Shown one piece after another: positions 9,461 through 19,700 of a DNA stretch of 25,255 nt. Both the position numbers and the translations under genes were made by a program. How positions within the stretch are numbered: position 1 is the first letter of the stretch; every line of letters begins with the position of its first letter. Under the pieces are notes generated by a model. That model was not told the origin of the DNA. It did no database searches and saw nothing but the letters and a program-made list of their open reading frames with translations. Source of the stretch: Chara braunii (taxonomy: Eukaryota > Streptophyta > Charophyceae > Charales > Characeae); NCBI GenBank assembly GCA_003427395.1, contig BFEA01000435.1:1323565-1348819 (forward strand), in the 5' to 3' direction.

Positions 9461-10093
9461 CTGCCGCTTCGTCTCACTCCTCACCGACAGGACGTTCGCC
9501 ACCACTTGCCGCCTCAGCAGTCTTCCGGCTTCGAGGTTTCTTCTGGCCATCGCCTTCTTCAGTTGCCACTTTCCGTTTCGATTTCCCCAAAGGTTCTCTC
9601 GCGGCCGCAGCGCCTGGATTAGCCGAATCTCCTTAACCCATGGCTTGTCCTTCGTGGATGGTCAAACCGCCGGGCCTCCTTGCTTTCCTCCTTGCCGTCT
9701 CACCCTCTTCCTTCGACGGCCTCTTACCTGAGGCACGTTCTCCGACGTCACCTCCATCCCCGCCCATCACCGCCTCCGATTTTCCTCTCATCCTCTTTAT
9801 GCGGAGGGTTCCCTCCGCCAACTCCTCTCGCACCATCCTCTGTCGCTCGCGCTTCTTCTCCGAAGGAGTCGCTCCCCGCCAGAGCTTTCGTGGACATCGC
9901 CCATCCCTTCAACCTCATTCCCTCCAACATCTTGCCCTGATCTGGCGGATTCTCTTCTCGTCGCATCTCGAAGCGAATACATTTCGCCGCCGCAGTGGAC
10001 CTTGAGGAGTTTCGGAGTACCGACCCGTTGAGTCCCTGTACCCTGAGAATGCAAGTCCGACGTGTTCCCAGGAGCATCCGGGCCGACCTGTGT
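9461..10093 (-). pseudogene. Frame-ambiguous low-complexity linker of the large gene
   Basis: Coding-like composition switches between the three minus-strand frames. Examples are GWAMSTKALAGSDSFGEEAR in one frame and MVREELAEGTLRIKRMRGKS, then RASGKRPSKEEGETARRKAR, in another, ending at TAA near 9633. The peptide is basic, acidic and Gly-rich, consistent with a disordered linker before the ParB-like domain. Either small indels or unrecognised introns could explain the switches. A pyrimidine-containing acceptor-like TTGCATTCTCAG ends at 10042 on the minus strand and would start an exon at 10041. I cannot choose a single frame with confidence. Confidence 0.35.
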
Positions 10094-10675
10094 TTAAATG
10101 CTGCGCGCGAGCCCCTTGACCCGATCCCCAGCGTCGTGAATCGCACTCTCGCGCCCCACTGCCGTCCCTGGAGTTTCTTGAGCCAAACCGGACGACCCCT
10201 CATGGGGTGGCAGAAGCCGAAAAACATGTTCTCGCGGAAGAACTGGACGTTCTTTCGACACTATCAGCGCGAGATCAAGATATTGCTCTGGCGATGGAAG
10301 ACGCTTGCTGTCGCCATCGTAAAGGCCTTTGAAGTGAGAGCACAACGTCATGTTCGAGCCGTACCCCGCAAAATTCTTGATGGTCACCAGCACACCCTTA
10401 ACACCTCTGAGGGGCAGTCTGCACTCGTCGTACAAGCCGTTAGTGTGCAGCTTGAGCAAACCTCCAGGAGTCTTGGCGCACGAGACGATGGTACCGAGAA
10501 CGCAAGTGGGTCGCATAAAAACAGCTGGCCCAAAAAGGTCCCCCTGAACAACGAAGTCCAAAAACCATTGTGCTCCCATTGCGTGCATATACTGAGGAGT
10601 AGATTGCTGAAGAGGTCGTTCCTCCCCGGGGGCAGATGGTCCAGCGCTTGTGGATGTGTTATTTGCGGACGCCAT
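10094..10675 (-). CDS. 5' exon of the large minus-strand gene, unrecognised
   Basis: The ATG at 10675-10673 has a near-ideal plant start context (ACAATGG), so I take it as the true start of the large gene. The peptide opens with a Ser/Asn-rich tail (MASANNTSTSAGPSAPGEER). It then has folded-looking sequence (MHAMGAQWFLDFVVQGDLFG, CVLGTIVSCAKTPGGLLKLH, RLPLRGVKGVLVTIKNFAGY). The frame ends at TAA (10096-10094), but the last 40 residues look random. A donor site or a frameshift before that is therefore likely. I do not recognise the domain. It lies 58 bases downstream of a long foldback sequence and heads the ParB/methyltransferase-like/Ulp1 modules on the same strand. Confidence 0.5.
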   Translation of the reverse strand: MASANNTSTSAGPSAPGEERPLQQSTPQYMHAMGAQWFLDFVVQGDLFGPAVFMRPTCVLGTIVSCAKTPGGLLKLHTNGLYDECRLPLRGVKGVLVTIKNFAGYGSNMTLCSHFKGLYDGDSKRLPSPEQYLDLALIVSKERPVLPREHVFRLLPPHEGSSGLAQETPGTAVGRESAIHDAGDRVKGLARSI

Positions 10676-10732
10676 TGTACTCCCACCGAGAGAAGGTTAA
10701 CAACAGTCGTACTTTTCATCACCACTTCAGGA

Positions 10733-10913
10733 CACCCTTCCCCACTTCAGGATGCAGCCTGCCTAAACAGGTGGTTTTCAGGGTCTTCGCACCTTTCACC
10801 ACTTCAGGACCATTCAGGTATGAAAATCCTGAATGGTCCTGAAGTGGTGAAAGCTCCAAAGACCCCGAAAACCATCTGTTTAGGCACGCTGCATCCTCAA
10901 GTGGTGAAGGGTG
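10733..10913. repeat. Foldback: about 86-nt arms around a 9-nt loop, upstream of the large gene
   Basis: The inner arms 10793-10818 and 10828-10853 are perfectly complementary over 26 bp (CTTTCACCACTTCAGG.. against ..CCTGAAGTGGTGAAAG) with the loop TATGAAAAT. The pairing continues outwards with a few mismatches to about 10733 and 10913 (GCCTAAACAG against CTGTTTAGGC, GATGCAG against CTGCATC). A transcript would form a hairpin of about 180 nt. It lies just 5' of the start codon at 10675. Confidence 0.9.
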
Positions 10914-11135
10914 GTTTTCATGGCCTTCAGACCTTTCACCACTTCACCACCATTCAGGAATTTCATACTGCCATAAACTCTCACTTGACCACTTCAGGAC
11001 ACCCTTTCAGACTGCCATAAACTCTCACTTGACCATTTCAGGACACCCTTCACCACTTCATGATGCAGCTTGCCTAAAGAGGTGGTTTTCAGGGTCTTCG
11101 GACCTTTCACCACTTCAGAACTATTCAGGATTTTC
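10912..11135. repeat. Direct repeats related to the foldback arms
   Basis: Further copies of the arm sequence (GGTGGTTTTCA..CCTTTCACCACTTCA) occur at about 10912 and 11082. A 43-bp direct repeat starting CTGCCATAAACTCTCACTTG is present at about 10969 and 11012. The block therefore contains direct as well as inverted copies of one module. An open frame on the plus strand across 9995-11020 follows these repeats and the antisense of the large gene, and I do not call it. Confidence 0.75.
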
Positions 11136-11204
11136 AGACTGCCCAAAACTCTCACTTCATAATTTTCATTCCTGAATTTTCAGCTATCCGATAACCGCTT
11201 GTGC

Positions 11205-12305
11205 TCCCACTCGTTGACTAACACGCCCAACCTTAGACCAACTCGGATGACTAATACGCCCAACCTCAGACCACTACAGAAGCGAAGTGCGAACTAACTC
11301 GGACTTAACGAAATGGAGGACGAAAAGGACGTAAGAGATGGGTATTCGAAATGCACACAAAGTCACAACAATCGGGTGAAGGATAGGAAAGACAGCAGTC
11401 CTTTGGCAGAGTGAGTTCGGAAGGAAGACAACAGCTCCACGGAGAGAGTGCGAACGAGCTCGCTGTCATAGAATCGAGGAAGAGGTGATTTATCTTCAGG
11501 AAAGTGCAAACTAACTCGGAAATTTGGGAATGAAGTCATCTACAACAAGTACCGCATGGGTATCGACAAGGGGGAACCGACGTGCAGTTCTGGGCTGAAG
11601 GAAACCAAAGAATGAGATTGGTGTTTGAAATGCAAACGAACACAAAACAATTGGGTGGCTGGCAGAGTGAGTTCGGAGGGAAGATGACAACTCTTCGGAA
11701 AGATTGCGACCCGACTCGCTAACCTCAAACTGAGTAAGATTTGGTTTATCGACAAGTGCGAAAGGTGTCGACAAGTATGAACTAACTCGCAGTTTTGTAG
11801 ACAAGACAACAATGGCAACCCGCAGTACTAGGGGAAAGTGTGAGCTAACTCGGAATTGTGGAACTGAAGACCTGAAAGACACACGAAACGAGTAAGATGT
11901 GGTTTATCGACAAGTGCGAAGAGTGTCGACAAGTGCGAANNNNNNNNNNNNNNNNNNNNNNNNNNNNNNNNNNNNNNNNNNNNNNNNNNNNNNNNNNNNN
12001 NNNNNNNNNNNNNNNNNNNNNNNNAACTCGCAGTTCTGCTGACAGGACAACAATTGCCACCCGAAGTACAAGGGGAAAGTACGAACTAACTCGGAATTGT
12101 GGAACTGAAGACCTGAAAGCCGCACGGGATGGGTTATCAACTCCTCCAGCAGTGTTGCTCAAAAAGTGCGAACTGACTCGCATTTGTGGAAATAAAGAAC
12201 TGCCTTTAATGAAATATGTGTCTAACCTTGCAAAAGCTGCGAATTAACTTGCAGTTGTCAGTCCTCAAACATTGTACGTCGCAAACTGGGAACTGACTCG
12301 CAATA
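11205..12305. repeat. Quasi-palindrome-rich tandem repeats of about 158 bp, with an N gap
   Basis: The landmark GAGTAAGAT(T/G)TGGTTTATCG recurs at 11732 and 11890 (period 158), and TGTGGAACTGAAGACCTGAA recurs at about 11859 and 12101. Many members of the 22-bp palindrome family lie here, for example at 11285-11306, 11502-11522, 11773-11795, 11835-11856, 12077-12098, 12164-12185 and 12237-12256. A shorter 35-bp direct repeat (ACTAA(C/T)ACGCCCAACCT) is at about 11217-11275. Small frames here do not resemble genes. Confidence 0.75.
11940..12024. other. Assembly gap, 85 N
   Basis: There are 85 unknown bases inside the 158-bp tandem repeat. The sequence before it (AAGTGCGAA) and after it (AACTCGCAG) are the two sides of one palindromic motif. 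By comparison with the neighbouring unit, only about 2 bases, or 2 plus a multiple of 158, should be missing. The stated gap length is therefore probably nominal. Confidence 0.95.
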
Positions 12306-12650
12306 TCTATTTATATATATATATATATATGTATCTATATCTATATATATATAGATAGATATCAGGTCGGCGACCTCACAAGGGACAGGTGAGCGAAAAT
12401 CGAGAATTGATTCGGTGTTCAATGTAGCAATATATATCTCTCTCTCTATATATATGTATCTATATATATATATATATATATCTATATCGTCACAAACAGA
12501 ACTGCCCGGTAAACCGTAGGCAGAGAGAGAGAAGAGGACAACAAACGAGGGGCTATATATATATAACAGGTCGGTGACCTCACAAGGGACAGGTGAGCGA
12601 AAATCGGGAATTGATTCGGTGTTCAGTGTAGAAACTAGGTATTGATTCGG
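12306..12650. repeat. AT microsatellites and a duplicated 65-bp module
   Basis: Long TATA/ATAG tracts lie at about 12306-12362 and 12430-12488. Two nearly identical copies of a module beginning CAGGTCGG(C/T)GACCTCACAA and ending ATTGATTCGGTGTTCA occupy 12363-12427 and 12566-12631. Shorter relatives of ATTGATTCGG(G/T)GTTC occur again near 12643 and 12832, and the right inverted repeat has ATTGATTCGCTGTTC. No gene is seen. Confidence 0.85.
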
Positions 12651-13790
12651 GGTTCGCCATGCGCAGTGACGACTACAAGTTGCGAGGGGGATCGAGAAGC
12701 TTTATACAAACGTTATCGTGGCTATGGCGAAAGGTAATCGAGCTGCGGAACGCGGATCGGCTATGGCGGACGGAGGTGGAGGGTGGAGAAAAGACATCAG
12801 AACACGTCCACTGGCGAAACAACAAAATCGGGAATTGATTCGGGGTTCAATAGAACGCGGCTGCGGCGTTATATCCTGTAGGTAGAGACAGGGCATCTGG
12901 GAATCTGTTCGGACATCGGACACAAAATAGGACAACTCAAGTTATATAATTTTACCTTCGTTGTGCGTTGAGCGAGCGACCAACGTCGGACGGATATGGA
13001 TGTGCGACCACCGAACCAGCTTTGGTGGAGGGATATCGAGCTAGGAAGAGAAAAGAGCGAAGAGCAAAGAGCGAAGAGCAAAGAGCGAACTGAACACAAT
13101 GTGGCAACTGCGGACGGAGCGAAGAGCGAAGAGTGAGCGGGTTATGGCGGAAGGTGGGGGGGGCTGAAGACCAAATATCAGAACGCGCGCGGAAGCGATA
13201 GCGCGACTTGATTTGTGGAGCGACAACAAAAGGGATAACTCGAGAGTTGCAACGCCTTTTATACTTTGCTGCAGCAGGCCTCGCGTCCGGATCAAGGTGG
13301 GGCCGAATCGATTCGCATATCGCACCCCTGGGCCCATAAAACGCCATCAAGGTGGGCCCGAATAGATTCGCATATCGCACCCCTGGGCTCATAAAACGCC
13401 AGGCCTATAAACGGTAAGGGGTACCGGAAATTGTCAGCCGTCGATAAACAATTTTCAACCGCGCCGATGAACGGAGCCACTTATATGCCACAAGCCCCAA
13501 AATCTCCGTCAACTCCAGCGTGCAATGATGTGACAGTTCCCGAAAACAAGGGGCAGGCAATATCATTTTCGCAGTTCAAATCTGGACCGTCGATCGGCAT
13601 GATCCGACGCACGAGGTCAGGCGCAAGAATCTATAAGGTGCGGCGATTCGTTGTGCGCTGAGGCGGTTCGTTGCGCGCCGAGGCCAGGCGACGGTTTATT
13701 TTCCGCCAAGGCGCGGCGATTCGTTGTGCGCCGAGGTCAAAAACACCAAAAATCTATAAGTTCCGGTGTCGCTGTCATTCAGACATTTTG
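12651..13790. repeat. Gene-free stretch with short tandem duplications
   Basis: There is a 55-bp tandem duplication at 13291-13401 (units starting ATCAAGGTGG and containing ATTCGCATATCGCACCCCTG). Alternating GAGC(A/G)AAGA units lie at about 13043-13130. A diverged GCGATTCGTTG(T/C)GCGC repeat lies at about 13642-13735. Open frames on either strand follow these repeats and have no recognisable protein content. Confidence 0.6.
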
Positions 13791-14760
13791 CAATGTCAAC
13801 GGCGTTGGATATCGATGCGCTTAGCCATGAACCATCGCCATCGATGCGCTTAACTCATCGCCATCACCAACGCTCGCCATGCACCATCGCCATCGATGCG
13901 CTTAGCTCATCGCCATCGCGACGCAAAGCTATATCCCCCATCGCAGTCGTCGCGCTCGCCTGACCATCGCAGCGCTGACAATTGTCATCGCTCTCATCGC
14001 AGCGCTGGTCATCGCTGCGCCATCGCAACACTGGTTCCATAACTGCCATCGCAACGCTGGTTCCATCGCTGCGTCATCGTTATCGCTACCATTGCAACGC
14101 TGGTTCCATCGTTGCGCCATCGTTATCGCTGCCATCGCAACGCTGGTTCCATTTTGCGCCATCTCTCAATCGGTGCGCCATCGTTGTCGCTGCCATCGCT
14201 ATCGCTATCTCTGCCATCGCTATCATTGTTCCTTCGTTGCGCCATCACTCTCCACTGGTGCGCCATCGCTATCGTTGTTCCATCGCTGCGCTATCGCTCT
14301 CCATCGGTGCGCCATCGCTATCGCTGTTCCATCGCTGCCATCGCTATCGCTGCATTGTAACGCGTTCCATCGCTGCGCCATCGCTCTCCACCGGTGCGCC
14401 ATCGCTCTCCACCGCAGAGTTGGCCATCGCTATCGAAGCCCTGGCCAATGTTATCCCAATGCAGCGCTGCGCGGTTTCTCTCTCCATCGCCGCACGATCT
14501 CCCTCCATTGCCGAGTGATCACTCTCCATCTCACTCCATCACTACGCGATCTCTCTCGACCACCGGGCAACCTCCATCCCGCCCCCATCTCACTCCATCA
14601 CTGTGCGATCTCTCTCGACCACCGGGCAACCTCCATCCCGGCCCAGAGGCTCTCCATCACTCCTACGCGATCCCGCCATCGCTATTGTATTGTTGTTTCA
14701 GGTCGTCGTCGGTGCAGCTGCCCATCACTGTGGAATCGCACGAAACAGGTGACAGGTATG
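13790..14760. repeat. CATCGC-rich degenerate satellite
   Basis: This is nearly a kilobase built from short degenerate units such as CCATCGCTGCGCCATCG and CATCGCTATCGCTG, with a 60-bp duplication near 14545-14640 (CGATCTCTCTCGACCACCGG twice). The longest frames here (for example 13982-14518 plus) translate to Arg/His/Ser-rich peptides that only mirror the repeat, so I do not call them. Confidence 0.85.
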
Positions 14761-14799
14761 CTTAACGAAGGTTTAACTCGATGGAACTGATGTTGTGCA

Positions 14800-15740
14800 A
14801 TAACAAATCTTGGTCATCGCTATGCCTTCTCTCTCCATCGCTGCGGTATCGCTAACCATTGTTACGCGTCCTCTCTCCATCTCTCTCCACAGGTACGCGA
14901 TCTCTAATGACCTTTCGTCGTCTATCTCCATCGCTGCGCTATCTTTCCTAATCTATCTCCTTCGTCATCTATCTCCATCGCTGCGCTATCTTTTCTAATC
15001 TATTTCCTTCGTCATCTATCTCCATCGCTGCGCTATCTTTCCTAATCTATCTCCTTCGTCAACTATTTTCATCGCTGCGCAATCTTTCCTAATCTATCTT
15101 CATCGTCATCTATCTCCTTCGGTGCGCCATCTTTCTCCATTGTTGTGCTATCTTTCCTCATGTATCAGTGTGCGATCTCTACCGACCTTTCGTCATCTAT
15201 CCCCATCGCTGCGGTATCTTTCATAATCTATCTCCTTCGTCATCTATCTCCTTTGGTGCGCTATCTTTCCTAATGTATCTCCTTCGTCATCTATCTCCAT
15301 CGCTGCGCTATCTTTCCTAATCTATCTCCATTGTCATCTATCTGCTTCGGTGCGCCATCTTTCTCTATTGCTGTGCTATCGCTAACCATCGCTGCGCCTG
15401 CTATCTCCATTGATGCGCCATGTTTCTCCATAGGTGCGCAATCTCTCTCTCTCGCTGTGGCACATCTCCCAATCAGTTCGCGATCTCTTTCCCTTCCTAC
15501 GCCATCTACCTTCTTCCCCGGAATATACAACGCACGTTCATTATAGTTGTCTTTAGACTGAAAGATGACCCGAATTCAGTTGTAATGACCGGACGTTGTA
15601 TTCGGGGGAAGACTGTGACTCCATCCATCTCCCTTGGTGCGTCATCTCTCTCAATCGGTGCGCCATCTCTCTCCATGTATTTTCATCGATGCGCTGTCTG
15701 CCCATCGCTTCGCAATCTTTCTCCATCTTAAAAAATAGTA
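14800..15740. repeat. 47-bp minisatellite and derivatives
   Basis: CATCGCTGCGC(T/A)ATCTTT recurs at 14929, 14976, 15023 and 15070, exactly 47 bases apart. Each unit also carries TAATCTATCT and CTTCGTCATCTATCTC blocks. The pattern continues with more divergence to about 15400 and then as shorter degenerate units to 15740. No gene is seen. Confidence 0.9.
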
Positions 15741-15838
15741 CGCCATCTTTCCCTATTTCTCTCTTGCGACGATCTGTGGCTTGTACTACACGCAGAACAA
15801 GTCGGAAACAACTTGCACTTGTACCCGCAGTTTCGTAA

Positions 15839-16250
15839 TGGAAATGCTCGTTTACAAGTGCGAATTTATTCGCTCTTGAACCAACCAGCCCCTTAATTTG
15901 TTACTGTTTAGTCCATAGGTCAGAATTAACTCGCACTTGTACCCCCAGTTTCGTAATGAAAATGCCCGTTTGTCAGTGCGAATTTATTCGCTCTTCAACC
16001 AACCATCCCCCTAAATTTGTTACTCTTTAGTCCATAAGTCCCTGTTTCATAGTGGAAATGCTCATTTGCAAGTGCGAATTTATTCGCTCTTCAACCAACC
16101 ATCCCCTTAAATTTGTGACTATTTAGTCCATAAGCCCTTGTTTCATAATGGAAATGCTCGTTTGCAAGTGCGAATTCATTCGCTCTTCAACCAACCATCC
16201 CCCTAAATTTGTTCCTTTTTGGTCGATAAGTCGCGTCTCTTCTCGGCCCA
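15839..16250. repeat. Tandem array, about 96-bp unit, each carrying a quasi-palindrome
   Basis: Units beginning GAAATGCTC start at about 15841, 15957 (with an insertion before it), 16055 and 16151, giving a 96-97 bp period in the later copies. Each holds the motif AGTGCGAATT(T/C)ATTCGCTCTT, then CAACCAACCATCCCC, then TTTAGTCCATAAG. The palindrome is therefore amplified as part of a longer unit here. Confidence 0.9.
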
Positions 16251-16530
16251 AAAGAATGAAGTCCTTTTATATTTGCGAGTTAACTCGCCACTGAACCAAC
16301 CACGAAGGTAATTTCTTATTGCACAACGTAATTGAAATGTTGCTTTGAAGTGCGAATTTATTGGCACTTGAAATTTCTTGTTATTTAGTGGATAAGACCG
16401 AATTGACTCGCACTTGTGTTTGCTCTTGTTCCGACCATGAACTTAAGTTCTTACTGTACGATGAATAAATCCGAAACAGCTCGCATTGGTACTCTCGCCT
16501 GAAAAAGTGCGAGTTTACTCGGACATATCC
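16250..16530. repeat. Diverged quasi-palindromes upstream of the transposase gene
   Basis: Further members of the 22-bp motif lie at about 16273-16292, 16348-16370, 16397-16416 and 16504-16524, no longer in a regular tandem unit. They end about 230 bases before the start codon of the transposase relative at 16757, so they sit in its presumed promoter region. No gene is seen here. Confidence 0.7.
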
Positions 16531-16756
16531 AAACCACTTGCACACTGAACGAGTGGGAGAGGAGTCGGACTTGAGATACCACTTGAGCTTCACATCAGGG
16601 TCTTACAAAACGATATGGATTCAAATGTTGTTATTCCACTGTTTTGTGATAAATATAAGAAATGCGAGTTTGCTCCCTCTTGTTTATTTCCCTGACCTCG
16701 TCATACGTTGACGTGATTTTCTTGTTGTACAGTTTCCATGTGAATCGTCTCTTCAA

Positions 16757-19700
16757 ATGGCTGTCCAATCCGTCCACTGTGTCACGCCACCACCACTGTC
16801 ACGACAACACGGAGAAGACGATGTTCGAGAACGTAGTTCTTGTGACAGCAGCCCGAAAGCTCCCTCTGATCGGCATTGCGGTTTGAAAAGGGAGTTCTCG
16901 ATGTTGACCCCGACGAATCATTCAGGTTCGTCTACGACGTCCGCTCGGCGTCGTTTTGTTCGCTTTACCGACGTTCCCGACGGTTAGCGCGTATTTACAG
17001 CACTTATCCCCGGTAGTGAGGGTGTTCTGGATGTCAAGACGTTTCCTGGTGGATGGATGTTCATGGACAAAGATTTTTGTGGTGTGTCCGAAACGACTGG
17101 ATTAGATCTCGTGCGGACAGCGGGTAGACTGTCTGAAAGCATTGAAGTTACCCAACCCCTAGCATTTGACTACAGTCGGTCGTTTGTGGATACAGACTTC
17201 TACGGTACGCCCGATAGAAACGGATCTGATCGGGAACAGTGCGGTGCATTTGGTAGAAACGGATATGATAGGGACCAGGCAACGAAACGTGCATGTGGAA
17301 GTGCCAAGATAGGTAAGAGAATTGCATCTGAAGCCGGAAAAGTTGGCTCTCCGTCGATGACAGCCACAGGTGCAATGAAAAATTGGCAGACTGGTTTTGT
17401 ACACACAGATTTCTACAGTTCATCGGAATCCTCCCAATCTGATTTGCCGAGAACCACTCCCATGGACAGATCAAAATTCCTAGGTGCAGCGCATAGGTCC
17501 CCGACCAAAAGTCACCCTGGAACTCCCGAAGCAGTCCTTCGGGTTTTGTCTCATCCCCTACCTGGAGAAAGGAGAAGATATAATCGAAAAATTAGGCCGG
17601 TTAGAAGGTCAAAGCATTCGAAGAGGGCCAAAAGTCGATTGAATGAAACTAACATTGCGCTCGTCCCGACGGACAAATGTTGTAAGACAAGTGTCTTCGG
17701 GTCTTGACTATTGACGATATCAAACCGGTGCGCGAAGCCTATTACGAAATGTCCCTCGAAAGGAGGATCGAGTGGTGGATGCAAACCCTCGACAATTTCA
17801 CTATCCTCGACGGCGGTCTGTAAAGAGTCAAACCAGTGTAGTGCAAACGCCGTGTGTGCATCGTCGGTTGGTGCAAAATAATAGGGATATGTCGAAACAC
17901 ATTTCGTCGTTATAGCAAGTGCAAGTCGGACGGGGTCGTCCGTGGCCGTCATGGTCGATGGGGATTGTTGAACCCGAGACCGGAGTATGTGAGCATGCTG
18001 GCTCGTAAGACAAGGTTCGTGGAAGAACATGGAGATGCTATGCCTAACGAAATGGTTGTGACGGGGACCTCACAGCGACCTAAAGTTAGGCTCCTCGCTT
18101 ATTTCACGAAGCTCCTTGTATACGAGTCCATCAAGGCGGACTTGGAAGCGGCGGGTCAGACCGACGTTTCGGAGCAAGTCTTCTACTCCATTTGGATAAA
18201 GTACTTGTCGCATGCCGACCTTGCGAAGTCCAACTCGTTCACAAAGTGTGGCGAGTGCGTCCACCTTAGACAGGCCAGAGATAACGCCTTTCTCCTTCGT
18301 GACCGTAGGGATTTCGATGCAAAGCACTGCAAACACCAACTAGATCAGGTCGCTAACCGTGCGGATTACGCTGACTGGAAACTTCGTTCCATTTTGAACC
18401 CCGCGGAATACCTCTGCCTTATAGTGGATGGAATGGATCAGAAAAAGACAACCATTCCTCACATCGGCATGTATAATTACTCCAAAGATCATCGACACGA
18501 CATGATGATGAAAACGAACCTGACTGCAGTCGTAGCTCACGGCAGGAAACCGTCCATTTATGTTTACACGTATTTACCTTTCTATGCGCACGGTTCCGAT
18601 GACACCATGACGTGCGTTATGCGGACTCTATGTGAGTTGCAGGCGTCGGGATAGAAATGGCCACGCCACCTCCGAATCCAGGCGGACAATTGCTGGAGGG
18701 AAAACAAAAACCAATACCTTATGTGTTTGGCCTCTCTTCTGGTGAAATTCGGGATTTTCGAAGATGTCGAAGTAGGGTTCATGCTCGTTGGCCACACGCA
18801 TACCGACATAGACACGACTTTTAGTGTTTTCTCGAAAAAACTGAAGGACAACGATGCTTACACCATGAAACAATTGTTCTCGCTTATCGAGTCGTCGCAC
18901 AAGATACCGCCGACGTGTATTGAGCTTGATCACATTGCCGATTGGCGCCGGGTAGTGGATCGATACGTCGACAAAAGCATCGTCGGCGTGTCGAAACCGC
19001 ATCTCTTCAAATTCTTCATGCGTGACGACAGTCCCGTCATGGTGTACAAGACGTACTGTACCGATGCGGAATGGATGCCGGAAGGCAGACCAGTTCACTG
19101 GTTCCCGGTTGTCGATGGGCAGTATGCAGGCCCTACCTCCCCTCCACAGCCATGTGTTATTCCCCGCGTCGTTAAAGAGGATTTTTGGATGGCTCGTGAC
19201 AGTGTCCAAAAATTTGTGGACGTCCTCGAACAGCATAGACACATGTGGCAGACGTATAGGAAGGAGCAGGTCGACAAGCGGGAGGATGCTTTGTCTTATT
19301 GGAAAGCCATCTTCGTCGAGGCGGACAATATGATCCAAAAGCAAAAGAAGAAGGAGACGGAAGAGGGTGAGGAAGAGGATGTCCTCGGGGCGGACGAGCC
19401 GGAGATCTACCCTCACACCTTCTGGCCACAATCAGTCGAAACTGTGGAGGAAGTTCAAAGCCGACCCTCCTTTGCCAGATGCTTCACTTATATATGTAGG
19501 ACCGAGGGCGGGCCCTCCAAAAGTGGACTTCGACCCTCGACGCCATATAAACAAAGGTGATTTTCCGATTGTGAGGCCGCTTGATGAGGAACTGTCTCAA
19601 GGTGTACCATTCTGGGTTGGCAGAGCACAGTCTGAGGTTGTGGACGACCGTTCCTTGCCTCATTTCGGTTGTTTATGTATACAGTGGTGGGTGCCTACAT

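Noticed and set aside
9995-11020. Plus-strand open frame of 341 codons
   Set aside because: It runs antisense through the 5' exon of the large gene and then through the foldback and direct repeats, so it is not a plausible single protein.
11845-12247. Open frames crossing the N gap
   Set aside because: They depend on unknown bases and on tandem-repeat sequence, so they cannot be supported.
13982-14790. Open frames of 178 and 232 codons on the plus strand
   Set aside because: They lie in the CATCGC-rich satellite; the peptides repeat with the DNA and overlap each other in different frames.
15839-16250. CRISPR-like array of palindromic repeats
   Set aside because: The spacers between the palindromes are themselves repeated (96-bp unit), there are no cas genes, and the window is eukaryotic.
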